Assembly (NCBI GenBank): GCA_964626565.1
Contig: CAZVFX010000124.1
Coordinates: 1 to 20,851, forward strand
DNA from: CAZVFX01 sp964626565
GTDB taxonomy: Bacteria > Myxococcota_A > UBA9042 > CAIXZC01
Length of the DNA stretch: 20,851 nt
Reading direction: 5' to 3'
Shown here one piece after another: positions 7,179 to 15,504 of the stretch. The notes under the pieces were generated by a model that worked only from the letters and a program-made list of their open reading frames with translations, was not told where the DNA came from and did no database searches. A program made the translations under genes and the position numbers. Every line of letters begins with the position of its first letter. Position 1 is the first letter of the stretch.

Positions 7179-8912
7179 GCCGCCGCCGCTGACTATCACA
7201 TCAGCGCACTCTACGCCGTTCCACTCCTGCCCGTCGGGGCAGTCGCCTTCGCCGCCGCATTTGCCTTCGGTGCAGGTCGCGCCTTCAGCGCATTCGCCGC
7301 AGCTTCCGCCGCAGCCGTCGTCACCGCACTCCAGACCGCCGCATGCGGGGGTGCAGGGTGAATCGGGGGCCTTGCACAGGCCCTCCTCGCAGCCATACCC
7401 CTTGGCACAGCCGCCGCACGTTCCACCGCAGCCATCCGGACCGCACTCCTTGTTCAGGCAGTTGGGCACGCACTGCTCGACGCAGTCGTAAAGTCCCGTC
7501 TCCGGCACGAAGCTGCACTGCTTTGCAGTCTCGGCGCAATCCACGGTCACCACCTGGTTGGACACGCACTTCTTCAGCAGCGTCCCCTCACACTTGCCGG
7601 TAGAGGTAATGTTGCCGCAACCCGACGGCGCCTGGACGCAGTCGCCATCGCTGCAGGTGAAGTCCTTGGGGCAGTTCCCACAATCGCCACCGCAGCCGTC
7701 GGGACCGCACTTCTTGTCCACGCAGTTGGGAATGCAATCGGGCTGGCACTGCCCATCCTGGCACACCTGGCCGGCGGGGCAGCTTCCACACAATCCGCCG
7801 CACCCATCGTCGCCGCACGCTTTGCCCGCACAGTCACCGGTGCAGCCCTGCTCGCACTGGCCACCGTCGCAGGAGAACCCCGGGGGACAGACGCCGCAGC
7901 TTCCGGTGCAACCATCGGAGCCGCACTCCTTGCCGCCGCAATCGGGCTGGCACACTGCGATGCACTTGCCGTTCTCACACGTCTCGGCATCGCCGCAGGA
8001 GCCGCACGAGCCGTCGCAACCGTCAGTGCCGCAGTCTTTGCCGGTACAGTCGGGCTGACAAGGCTGATCCTGGCACAAGCCCTCGAGGCAGGTCTGGCCG
8101 TCTGCACACACGCCACAACTGGCGTCGCAGCCGTCGGAACCACACTCCTTGCCGTCACAGTTGGGCACGCAGTCGGTGTTGCAGTGTCCGTTCTCGCAAT
8201 ACCAGCCGCCGGGGCAGCTACCGCAAGAACCGCCGCAACCATCGTCGCCACACTCCATATTGGCGCAATCGGGGGTGCAAGGTCCTTCGGTGCAGTGGAA
8301 CTCCTGACAGCTCAACCCTTCAGGGCACTTGCCGCAGGTGCCTCCGCAACCGTCATCACCGCACTCCTTGTCCGCACAGTTGGGAAGGCAGCCAGATTCT
8401 TCAACACAGTTGAAGCCAACCTGGTCGTTCTGGAATTTGCATACAAAGTTCGCTCCCAGGTCGGTGCAGTCGAACGTCACCAGGTCGCCGTCCTGGCACC
8501 ACGAAAGCACGGTGCCTTCGCACTTGCCCTGGTACGTGACGTCCCCGCACTCGTTCTCCGCCTGACACAAGCCGTTGAGGCAGTAGCTTCCCGCCCCGCA
8601 GGTGCCGCAGGAGCCGCCACAGCCATCGTCGCCGCACTCCTTGTCACCGCAGTTCGGAAGACAACCGGAGCCCGGGCACTCGAGAGGATTGGCGCCACTC
8701 GGGTCCGCACCCGCCTGGCCGCAGTCATAGTATGAGTTGGCGTCGTTCCAGCCGCAGCCGTTACCGCCGCAGTCGCCGGAAACCAGTTCGTCGTTCTCGC
8801 AATAGTGGAGGACCGTTCCCTCACAACACCCTTCCCAGGTGATCCCCTGGCAGGGGTCTGCCACTGCCTGGCACTTGCCGAACTGGCAGATGTTGCCGTC
8901 GGGGCAGGGGCC
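7071..8912 (-). pseudogene. C-terminal part of the deiminase/Cys-repeat protein, separated by in-frame TGA
   Basis: This reading frame continues in the same phase directly after the TGA at 8913-8915, with no stop before TAG 7071-7073. It adds 613 residues: the rest of the interrupted repeat, one CEGTVLHYCEND-type module, ten more Cys-rich units of about 36 residues (C-x-P-x-C-x-x-K-x-C-G-x-D-G-C-x-x-x-C-G-x-C, then G-x-x-C and a last C), and two shorter relatives of the larger module. It ends in a Gly/Ser linker, SSGCSTTG, a hydrophobic helix and GSRRKLER, a MYXO-CTERM-type sorting tail. It has no signal peptide or convincing start of its own: the GTG at 8864 lies inside a repeat. It is therefore most likely the displaced C-terminal half of one 1392-residue protein, and is expressed only if the TGA is read through, is a polymorphism, or is a sequence error. 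Confidence 0.8.
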
Positions 8913-9990
8913 TCAGGAGCCGCCGCAGCCGTCGGAGCCGCATTCTGTGCCCGTGCAGTCGGGAATGGAGTTGACTCCGCATTCGCCGGTCCCGTCACAC
9001 GTCCACTCCTCCGGGCACGAGCCGCAGGAACCGCCGCAGCCGTCGTCGCCGCACTCCTTGCCCGCACACTGGGGTGTGCACCCGCCGTCGCAGGAAATCG
9101 GGTTTGCGCCCGACGGGTCCGCCGCGCCGCTGGTGCCGCAGTTGTAGTAGCCGTTGTTGCCGTCCCAGCCACAGTTGGGATTGCCCGCACAGTCAAGGCC
9201 GGTAAGCTGGCCGTTCTCGCACCACTGAAGCTGCTGCCCGCTGCAACAGCCTTCATAGGTGATACCCTGGCAGTTGTCCGGACCTGCCACGCACTGGTTG
9301 CTCTGGCAATTCTCGCCCGGGCCGCACTGGCCGCAAGTCCCGCCGCAGCCGTCATTGCCGCACTCCTTGCCCGCACAGTCGGGGGTGCAACCGCCGTCGC
9401 ACTCCTTGGGGTGCTGGCCGGAAGGATCGGACCCTGTCTGGCCGCAATCGTAGTAGGAACTCTGGTTGTTCCAGCCGCACCCTTCGCCGCCGCAATCGCC
9501 GGAGACCAACTCGTCGTTTTCGCAGTACTTGAGCACGGTGCCCTCACAGCACCCTTCATAAGTTACGCTGCCGCAACCGCCGCCCTGCTCAACGCACTTG
9601 TTCGCCTGGCAGCCAAAGCCGGGCTGGCACGTGCCGCAGGAGCCGCCACAGCCATCGTCGCCGCACTCTTTGCCGGTACAATCGGGAGTACAACCAACGC
9701 ACTGGCCGCTCTGGCAAGCCTCACCGTTGTCGCAAGTTCCGCAGGAACCGCCACAACCGTCGCTGCCGCACTCCTTGTTGGCGCAGTTGGGGGTGCAGCC
9801 GCCATCACACGGCTTGGGGTTGTCCCCCGACGGATCTGAGCCGCCGTTGGTGCCGCAATTGTAGAAGCCGCCCTGGGCATCCCAACCACACTGGGGCTGG
9901 CTGCCGCAGTTCATCTGCTTCAACTGGCCGTTCTCGCAATACTTGAGAAGCTGCCCGTCGCAGCAACCTTCGTAGGTAATGCCGTCGCAA
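7239..9990 (-). repeat. Cys-rich protein repeat array (about 15 short and 6 long units)
   Basis: Two unit types alternate in the encoded protein. The short unit is about 36 residues, contains about nine Cys, and centres on K-E-C-G-D-D-G-C-G-G-S-C-G-x-C; I count 15 including the one broken by TGA. The long unit is about 60 residues and has Y-E-G-C-C-x-G, L-x-Y-C-E-N and G-W-x-x-x-x-x-Y-Y-x-C-G followed by D-P-S-G; I count four full and two shortened copies. Two long units (about 8700-8850 and 9420-9570) are especially alike at DNA level, suggesting recent duplication. The regular GC-rich repeats also create long false frames on the opposite strand. The protein is presumably a heavily disulfide-bonded stalk outside the cell. 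Confidence 0.85.
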
Positions 9991-11249
9991 CCCTGGGAAG
10001 AGCCGCCGGGATAGCAGTCCCAGTCGCCGTTGCAGGCGTAACCGGGGTTGGCATCTATCTTCGAGAGGGAACCGGTGGCAACCGTCATGGTGATGCAGTG
10101 GATCGCACCGGCCCACTGGATGACGTCGTCACTGTTCATGCCCACATGCTGGTAGCCGGGCATGGTCGCCTCCCAGATCGCAGCAGCCTCGGCCTCCATG
10201 TCCTTGTCTACCGAATAGGTGGGCCACATGTTGACATTGTTCACGAACAAGGAGTTGATGTAGCTGCGGAATACGTTGCCCGAGTTGTTGGGCATGGGCA
10301 TACGCACCACGTTCCAACCCAGCCCTTCGAAAACCGCGGCGTTCTGGTTCTGGATCTGATAGTTGGCATAGTCAGCGTTGGCAGAGTACTCCCCGACGAT
10401 GACGGTGTTGTCGTCAACCAGTTTCTGAGACATATCGATGTGGGTGGTGCCTTCGTTGGCCATCGGCTTGATGATGTGCAACTGGTTGCAGCCCATGTAG
10501 TCCTTGAAGTACCCCTTCAGGGTGGACTCCCCTACCCCGTTGTACATGAGCAATCCTTCGGTGGTGAAGCAGTTGCCCTTGGTGTCGCTCATGAAGTTTC
10601 CGCCTTCAAAATCCACAGGCATGCGGTAGTCGGAGATGTTCCACTGAATCGCCTGCTTGGCCGGAGTAGCATCATCGTAAATGCGCTGGTGATAATACCG
10701 GAAGTCGGTGAATCCGACCTTGCCGCCGGAGAGGATGGAGAACGGGCCGTAGTCCCGGACCCAGATAGAGTCGTTGTCCATCTGCATCCAGTTCAGTCCC
10801 GAAGAGGAAACGCCGTAGGAACTCAACAGGTTCTGGAACGCGCTCTTCATATTGGCACCGTCATAAACGACGTAGATGTCGACCACCGGCTTGCCATACT
10901 TGACGATGTCGGCGAAGTTCTTCTTGATACCGGAAGGCAGTGAGTTGGAGGAGTAAGTGATGATGAGTTTCTGTGCGGACTCCCACTCCGCAGCGGGCCG
11001 CACGTCGGCGGTGGGAGGATTGCTGATCCCGTACCATTCGGGGTGAGAGTCTTTGTAGTCCCCATAGGAATCGCCCTTGTTGACCATCTTCTCCGCGTCG
11101 GTCTTGTACACCGGCAGCATCGGCTTATCGAAGCCGGGGCGCACAGCCTTTTCGACGTTGGGCATCTCGGGCGGGACTCTCAAGCTCTGTTCTTCCTGAC
11201 AAGCAAGAAGCAGTGCGGCAACCATGGTGCAGGCAAGTACCAGTCTCAT
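8913..11249 (-). CDS. Peptidylarginine-deiminase-family lipoprotein with Cys-rich repeats, ended by in-frame TGA
   Basis: The start is set at ATG 11249, which has GGAGG five bases upstream and opens a clean lipoprotein signal with lipobox L-L-A-C (Cys17); an ATG at 11264 contains that ribosome site. Residues about 65-395 form the agmatine/peptidyl-arginine deiminase (PAD_porph) domain. All active-site positions of Porphyromonas PPAD have equivalents with near-identical spacing: Asp166 in VRDYGP, EGGN at 215-218, His270 and Asp272 in THIDM, Asn332, and nucleophile Cys385 in AIHC. The likely reaction is hydrolysis of a guanidino group to citrulline and ammonia; peptide arginine or free agmatine cannot be told apart here, though export favours proteins. 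From about residue 408 the Cys-rich repeats begin. The frame stops at codon 779 in mid-repeat, at TGA where a TGC Cys codon is expected. The 778-residue product would keep the enzyme and lose most repeats and the sorting tail. Confidence 0.88.
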   Translation of the reverse strand: MRLVLACTMVAALLLACQEEQSLRVPPEMPNVEKAVRPGFDKPMLPVYKTDAEKMVNKGDSYGDYKDSHPEWYGISNPPTADVRPAAEWESAQKLIITYSSNSLPSGIKKNFADIVKYGKPVVDIYVVYDGANMKSAFQNLLSSYGVSSSGLNWMQMDNDSIWVRDYGPFSILSGGKVGFTDFRYYHQRIYDDATPAKQAIQWNISDYRMPVDFEGGNFMSDTKGNCFTTEGLLMYNGVGESTLKGYFKDYMGCNQLHIIKPMANEGTTHIDMSQKLVDDNTVIVGEYSANADYANYQIQNQNAAVFEGLGWNVVRMPMPNNSGNVFRSYINSLFVNNVNMWPTYSVDKDMEAEAAAIWEATMPGYQHVGMNSDDVIQWAGAIHCITMTVATGSLSKIDANPGYACNGDWDCYPGGSSQGCDGITYEGCCDGQLLKYCENGQLKQMNCGSQPQCGWDAQGGFYNCGTNGGSDPSGDNPKPCDGGCTPNCANKECGSDGCGGSCGTCDNGEACQSGQCVGCTPDCTGKECGDDGCGGSCGTCQPGFGCQANKCVEQGGGCGSVTYEGCCEGTVLKYCENDELVSGDCGGEGCGWNNQSSYYDCGQTGSDPSGQHPKECDGGCTPDCAGKECGNDGCGGTCGQCGPGENCQSNQCVAGPDNCQGITYEGCCSGQQLQWCENGQLTGLDCAGNPNCGWDGNNGYYNCGTSGAADPSGANPISCDGGCTPQCAGKECGDDGCGGSCGSCPEEWTCDGTGECGVNSIPDCTGTECGSDGCGGS

Positions 11250-11282
11250 TCCATCCTCCGACATAAAGAACTTACGATACCG

Positions 11283-11310
11283 TTAGCTGGTAGCGATTAG
11301 CTGGTAGCTG
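11283..11310. repeat. Degenerate heptanucleotide tandem array, site 2
   Basis: Four exact 7-base units of pattern K-T-A-G-C-T-G (TTAGCTG alternating with GTAGCGA or GTAGCTG) lie 34 bases upstream of the deiminase start, in the divergent gap before the J-domain gene. The unit differs from the CTCA-type tracts but has the same period and length class. Confidence 0.7.
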
Positions 11311-11425
11311 TAACGGCAGAAAATTGACACGAGGTAGTGTACTGACTAGACGCGGTGAGTCAATGCTAAAATCCATATAACTTTGTGTGCGCGGGCGTAC
11401 TCGCGTTCCCACGCCCAACTATGCA

Positions 11426-11454
11426 TTGCATAATAGTGCGGATTGCGATAGGAT
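11426..11454 (+). promoter_or_regulatory. Weak possible promoter for the J-domain gene
   Basis: TTGCAT (11426-11431) and TAGGAT (11449-11454) are spaced 17 bases, 28 bases before the ATG at 11483. Both elements are imperfect. Other isolated elements in the gap (a perfect TTGACA at 11324-11329, TAAAAT at 11367-11372, TATAAC at 11376-11381) have no properly spaced partner. Confidence 0.25.
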
Positions 11455-11482
11455 TTATCAGCCTTCAAACCGGGAGGGACGG

Positions 11483-12265
11483 ATGGCCCGTGAACCCACG
11501 TCTAAAGTTCGAGATATTCTCTCCGAGAAAGTGGAGCAGGCCAAGGCGGGCGATCACTTCGCGTTGCTGGACGTTCCGGATACTGCGAGTGACGGCGAAA
11601 TCAAGGAGGCCTACTTCCGGTTGGCCCGTACGGTCCACCCCGATTCGCTCCAGAAGTACAACTTGTCCGACCGCCGGGAGGACGCGGCATTTGTATTCGA
11701 GAAGGTGACCCAGGCGTTCCAGACCTTGTCCGACCCGGTAAAGCGCAAAACCTATATCCAGGCCCGCCGGGAAGGGAAGCAGGAAGCCACCCCTGAAGAA
11801 GCGAGCCGGGCCATCCAGGAGCAGGCCAAGATTGCCCTGCACCAGGGCAAAATGCTGCTAAACCGCCGGGCTTGGGGCCAGGCCGAGACCTTCTTCCGCC
11901 AGTTGGTGGGCCTGAAACCGGACGAAGCCATGGGCCACGTCCTTTTGGGCTGGAGTTTGTTCCAGAACAAGGAGAAGGACCTGAACACCCGCCTCGAAGA
12001 GGCGCGGGGCAGCTTCCAGAAAGCGATCAAGCTCGATGAAACAAACGCGGACGCCCACTACTACCTGGCTCTGTACTACAAGGAACTGGGCAATGCTGAC
12101 CAGGTAGCCAAGTACATCAAGGCTACCCTCGAGTTGAACAGAAACCACGTCCCCGCACTGCGGGAGAAGCGCCTGGTCGAAATGCGAGACCAGCAGAAAC
12201 CCGCGCAACCCGGCGTCGGGGAATACCTCAAGGGCCTGTTCGGCCGCTTAGGGAAGAAGAAGTAG
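11483..12265 (+). CDS. J-domain protein with C-terminal TPR repeats
   Basis: The start ATG 11483 follows GGGAGGG and gives 260 residues; an upstream in-frame start at 11387 adds 32 residues without conserved features. Residues about 22-95 are a J-domain: FALLDVPDTASDGEIKEAY, the essential HPD at 52-54, and a closing helix with AFQTLSDPVKRKTY. This motif stimulates Hsp70 (DnaK) ATPase. Residues about 112-245 contain tetratricopeptide helices (QAETFFRQLVGLKPDEAMGH; ARGSFQKAIKLDETNADAHY; DQVAKYIKATLELN), a protein-binding scaffold. There is no Gly/Phe or zinc-finger region, so it is a specialised co-chaperone and not DnaJ itself. The C-terminus is basic (LFGRLGKKK). No signal peptide, so it acts in the cytoplasm. 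Client unknown; it converges on the complex I operon. Confidence 0.85.
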   Translation: MAREPTSKVRDILSEKVEQAKAGDHFALLDVPDTASDGEIKEAYFRLARTVHPDSLQKYNLSDRREDAAFVFEKVTQAFQTLSDPVKRKTYIQARREGKQEATPEEASRAIQEQAKIALHQGKMLLNRRAWGQAETFFRQLVGLKPDEAMGHVLLGWSLFQNKEKDLNTRLEEARGSFQKAIKLDETNADAHYYLALYYKELGNADQVAKYIKATLELNRNHVPALREKRLVEMRDQQKPAQPGVGEYLKGLFGRLGKKK

Positions 12266-12280
12266 GAAGGGCGGGTCCAG

Positions 12281-12322
12281 GTTTCAAGCTCAATGCTCAC
12301 GGCTCACAGCTCACTGCTTACT
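12281..12322. repeat. Degenerate heptanucleotide tandem array, site 3
   Basis: Six 7-base units fill the gap between the J-domain gene and nuoI. Rotated, they read TTTCAAG, CTCAATG, then CTCAC-x-G units and a decayed last unit. The array runs up to and overlaps the nuoI stop codon (12321-12323). No hairpin terminator for either convergent gene is visible in the gap, so this tract is all that separates them. Confidence 0.75.
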
Positions 12323-12842
12323 AGACAGACTTGCCGCCTTGGCGGGCGATGGAGGTCGACCCTCGTTTGAGCATGTCTTTCTGGCCGGTCTCGACCTGGT
12401 CCCGGGTATAACCGGGGGCGGCGTGAACGCCGGTATCGAGGCGGATGGCGTCGCACGGGCACGCTTCGGCGCAATACCCGCAGTAGATGCACTTCAAGAG
12501 ATCTATTTCGAAACTGACCGGCACTTTCTCGATGACCGAGTCATCGTGCTCCGCAGCCTCGATGGTGATGCACTCGGCCGGGCAGTTGGTCGCGCACATC
12601 ATGCACGCCACGCACCTTACTGAACCATCCTCTCGCACCATGAGTCGATGAAGCCCTCGCCAGCGCTCGGGATACTCCCGCTTCACCTCCGGATACTCCA
12701 GGGTGACGGTGTCCTTGCGCCTGATCCAGTTGCGCCAGAAGTGCCGGTTAGTGGTGAGCAGGCCCTTGAACAGCTCCACTACGTAGAGTTGCTCGGCGAT
12801 GGTCATCTCCGGACGATCCACCTTCTTTACGGTTACAGCCAT
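12321..12842 (-). CDS. nuoI: NADH-quinone oxidoreductase subunit I (two 4Fe-4S ferredoxin)
   Basis: NuoI carries clusters N6a and N6b in the peripheral arm of complex I and passes electrons from NuoG towards NuoB and quinone. I chose ATG 12842 (173 residues) because GGGAGG precedes it and the family begins near here; the longer frame to 13052 overlaps nuoH. Both cluster motifs are intact: Cys77-x2-Cys80-x2-Cys83-x3-Cys87 and Cys118-x2-Cys121-x2-Cys124-x3-Cys128, the second in CIYCGYCAEACP. It starts 14 bases after nuoH and is the last gene of the operon. The usual nuoJ does not follow. Confidence 0.95.
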   Translation of the reverse strand: MAVTVKKVDRPEMTIAEQLYVVELFKGLLTTNRHFWRNWIRRKDTVTLEYPEVKREYPERWRGLHRLMVREDGSVRCVACMMCATNCPAECITIEAAEHDDSVIEKVPVSFEIDLLKCIYCGYCAEACPCDAIRLDTGVHAAPGYTRDQVETGQKDMLKRGSTSIARQGGKSV

Positions 12843-12856
12843 GAAAGCCTCCCGGG

Positions 12857-13924
12857 CTACAACTTCACAAATACCAGCACCACCGAAGTGGCGACCACAT
12901 TCGCCAGGCCGAAGGGAAGGAGCAACTTCCAGCCCATATTCATTACCTGGTCGTACCTGAGCCTCGGCACGGTCCAACGGATAAGCATCTGCAGGTAGAC
13001 CAGCGCACTCACTTTCACCAGGTAGGCAACGATACACAGCGGATAGAACCACCAGCCCGCCTCAATACCGGCCCATGCCAGTATGCGGTCGAGGTACGGA
13101 ATATGCCAGCCGCCGAGGAAAAGAACGGCACCGAAGGCTCCCACCAGGATTATGCCGATGAACTCCGAAAGGAAGAACAGCGCGAACTTCATGGCTGAAT
13201 ACTCGGTATTGTACCCGGCCACCAGCTCGGAGTCGGCCTCGGGGAGGTCGAAGGGTGCGCGTTTGGTTTCCGCAATGGACGCCAGCATGAACAAAATGAA
13301 ACCAAGGGGCTGGGTAAAAATACCCCAGCGGGGGATGACGCCGTACCACATCTGGCTCTGTTCCATGATGAGCTTCTGCGGAATGATGGTGCCGTAGACC
13401 ATGAGCACGCCCAGCAGACTCAAGGTGAGCGCCACTTCGTACGAAAAAAGCTGCCCCGCAGTTCTAAGCCCCCCGAGGAACGACCACTTGTTGTTGGAGG
13501 CCCAGCCGGCCAGGGTGTGCCCGTAGATCCCGATGGAGGCAACCGCCAGCAGGAACAAGAGGCCCATCTGGCTATCGGAAACCAGGAACCACTCAACACC
13601 GTTTACCGGGGGACCAAAGGGGATCGCCACAAACACCAGTAGCGCAGGAATGAACCCGAGCAACGGTGCGACGGTAAAAAGGACCTTGCTCGCCCCGGCG
13701 GGCACAAAGTCCTCCTTGAAGAACATCTTGATTCCGTCCGCGACCGGGTGCAACAGGCCCCAAAGGGTTATCGGCCCCAGGTTAGCCCGGTTCGGCCCGA
13801 TGCGCTCCTGAATTACCGCGCTCATTTTGCGCTCCACCCACGTTAGCACCGCGGCCGCGGGCAGTAGGAAGAAGAGCATGATGACCACGCACTTGACAGC
13901 GGCCCAGATGATCAGTTCCAGCAT
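12857..13924 (-). CDS. nuoH: NADH-quinone oxidoreductase subunit H (quinone-site membrane subunit)
   Basis: This 355-residue subunit forms part of the quinone chamber and proton path at the junction of complex I arms. Family sequence is clear throughout: AAVLTWVERKMSAVIQERIGPNRANLGPITLWGLLHPVADGIKMF near the start (the WERK/RIGPNR loop), LAGWASNNKWSFLGGLR, the RAPFDLPEADSELVAGYNTEYS loop that lines the quinone site, and eight or so hydrophobic helices. Length is normal. ATG 13924 has GAGGG upstream. It lies 12 bases after nuoG. Confidence 0.96.
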   Translation of the reverse strand: MLELIIWAAVKCVVIMLFFLLPAAAVLTWVERKMSAVIQERIGPNRANLGPITLWGLLHPVADGIKMFFKEDFVPAGASKVLFTVAPLLGFIPALLVFVAIPFGPPVNGVEWFLVSDSQMGLLFLLAVASIGIYGHTLAGWASNNKWSFLGGLRTAGQLFSYEVALTLSLLGVLMVYGTIIPQKLIMEQSQMWYGVIPRWGIFTQPLGFILFMLASIAETKRAPFDLPEADSELVAGYNTEYSAMKFALFFLSEFIGIILVGAFGAVLFLGGWHIPYLDRILAWAGIEAGWWFYPLCIVAYLVKVSALVYLQMLIRWTVPRLRYDQVMNMGWKLLLPFGLANVVATSVVLVFVKL

Positions 13925-13936
13925 GAGGTCCCTCGC

Positions 13937-15496
13937 CTATTCCGAAGTTACGGCCGCTTCAACCGCCGCACCTTCTTCCGCCTTCTCTGCACCACTCAGC
14001 AATTCGAGGGCTCTCGCATTGAGGTCCTCGAATCGCGTATAATCCAACGTTTTCTGCATATTTCGAGCGATCTTCCTAAGTATCACGTGAACTGAGCGGG
14101 CCTCTTGAGGTCTGGCCACGGCCCGGGTGGTCTGCTGCGCGATGCCGGCGTGGTTCACGAAAGTGCCCCGCTTCTCGTAGTGAGACGGAATGGGGAAGAT
14201 CACCGTGCCCTTCTTTGCCGCTTCGTCCTGATTCACCGCGAGGACTACCGCACCCTCTACCCTGGTGCCTTCCGGCGGGCGGGGCAGCTCGTATTCGGTT
14301 CCAACCGAGACGATGCCGCACGACTCACCCTCACCGGACGCGCCGAAGATGGCCGCAACATCCAGCAGCTTGACGCCCAGCTTTTCGGCCAGCGCGGCGA
14401 TGCCGTTGCGATTCGCATTCTTGTCTGCAAGCCGGAGCAGGTCGTCCTTCTCTCCATCGGGGCGGCATCCCAGGTATACGGTGTCCAGATCCAGCGCCGA
14501 GCGTGCAAAGGAGAAGCCGGCCAGCGCCTCCTCCTGGCTGCAGGAGCCGGAAAGCACTACCGAGACCTTGCGGCCCCCTGCCACCAGGCTGCTCAACTCT
14601 TCCGCCGCCTGTTCGGCAGCCTCGTCGACGGTGATGCGGTGATCCTGGCCGCCCACGGGGCGCGAGTAGGGATGCACGACACGGTCGGTTTCAAACCGGT
14701 GGAAGGCCAGCCGCCCTTCGTCGCACATCCACCACTTGTTCACATCCTGGTTTTCCTTCGGCACCAGGCGGTAGATGCGGTCTTTTTCGAAGTCGGCCCG
14801 CACGGTGCAGCCCCTCGCACACTCGGGACAGACAGACGGCACCGACTTCAGGGCCCAGACCCGCTTCTTGAAGCGAAAGTCCCGCGACGTAAGCGCGCCT
14901 ACCGGGCACAGGTCCACTGTGCAAAGGGAGTAGGGATCATCCAGCTTCTTGCCCGGGAACGCGGAGATTTCCGTCTTGTTGCCACGCTGCACCTGCTCAA
15001 GCTGTTCCGAGCCGGTGACCTCCCGCAGGAACCTGACGCAACGGGAGCAGTTGATGCACCGCTCCTTGTCCAGCATTACTCTGGGCCCGACGCGAATCGC
15101 CTTACCCTTACGTACTTTCTTAATGTTGATACGCGAGGGCTGGGCGCTATGTTCGTGGTAGTGGTCCTGGAGGACACATTCCCCGGCACAGTCGCATACC
15201 GGACAGTCAACCGGATGGTTCAGCAGGATGAACTCCAGCACACCTTTGCGCGCCTCGTCCACAACCGGGCTGTCCGTAAGTACCTCCATGCCGTCCCGCA
15301 CCTGCACTTCGCACGCAGCCAGCGGCTTGGGGGCACCTTTCACTTCCACCAGACAGATCCGGCAGTTGGCCGCGATGCTCAACCCCTCGTGGAAACAGAA
15401 GGTTGGAATCTCGGTCCCTCCCTGTTTCGCCGCGTTGAGGATCGTGGTCCCGGGGTCAACCTCGAATGTCTTTCCGTCAATAGTTACAGTGGGCAT
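13937..15496 (-). CDS. nuoG: NADH-quinone oxidoreductase subunit G, short form with four Fe-S sites
   Basis: This 519-residue subunit carries electrons from NuoF to NuoI. All N-terminal ligands are present: 2Fe-2S cluster N1b at Cys34, Cys45, Cys48, Cys62; the His-Cys3 cluster N5 at His94, Cys98, Cys101, Cys107; cluster N4 at Cys147, Cys150, Cys153, Cys197; and a fourth set, Cys223-x2-Cys226-x3-Cys230-x27-Cys258, corresponding to the off-pathway N7 cluster found in only some bacteria. The molybdopterin-enzyme-like C-terminal part is much reduced: classical NuoG has roughly 700-900 residues. The end is a low-complexity Ala/Glu tail, so it seems a naturally short version and not a broken gene. 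ATG 15496 follows AGGTAGG, eight bases after nuoD. Confidence 0.93.
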   Translation of the reverse strand: MPTVTIDGKTFEVDPGTTILNAAKQGGTEIPTFCFHEGLSIAANCRICLVEVKGAPKPLAACEVQVRDGMEVLTDSPVVDEARKGVLEFILLNHPVDCPVCDCAGECVLQDHYHEHSAQPSRINIKKVRKGKAIRVGPRVMLDKERCINCSRCVRFLREVTGSEQLEQVQRGNKTEISAFPGKKLDDPYSLCTVDLCPVGALTSRDFRFKKRVWALKSVPSVCPECARGCTVRADFEKDRIYRLVPKENQDVNKWWMCDEGRLAFHRFETDRVVHPYSRPVGGQDHRITVDEAAEQAAEELSSLVAGGRKVSVVLSGSCSQEEALAGFSFARSALDLDTVYLGCRPDGEKDDLLRLADKNANRNGIAALAEKLGVKLLDVAAIFGASGEGESCGIVSVGTEYELPRPPEGTRVEGAVVLAVNQDEAAKKGTVIFPIPSHYEKRGTFVNHAGIAQQTTRAVARPQEARSVHVILRKIARNMQKTLDYTRFEDLNARALELLSGAEKAEEGAAVEAAVTSE

Positions 15497-15504
15497 TTCC
15501 TACC

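Noticed and set aside
7071..8864. Independent gene starting at GTG 8864
   Set aside because: The GTG lies within a repeat unit, there is no signal peptide for this Cys-rich export-type protein, and the frame joins directly to the upstream deiminase gene.
8913..8915. TGA read as selenocysteine, or TGA reassigned genome-wide
   Set aside because: nuoD ends in TGA exactly at its conserved C-terminus, so TGA is a stop here. The 45 bases after this TGA offer only a short TGCC/GGCA stem with no GGTC-like apical loop typical of bacterial SECIS elements, and a structural disulfide Cys is an unlikely Sec site.
8805..9839. 344-residue open frame on the plus strand opposite the Cys repeats
   Set aside because: It is an Ala/Val-rich shadow of the repetitive GC-rich coding strand, with no domain or ribosome site.
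7239..9990. CRISPR-like or satellite DNA array
   Set aside because: The repeats are protein-coding units of about 108 and 180 bases with synonymous variation and no spacer structure.
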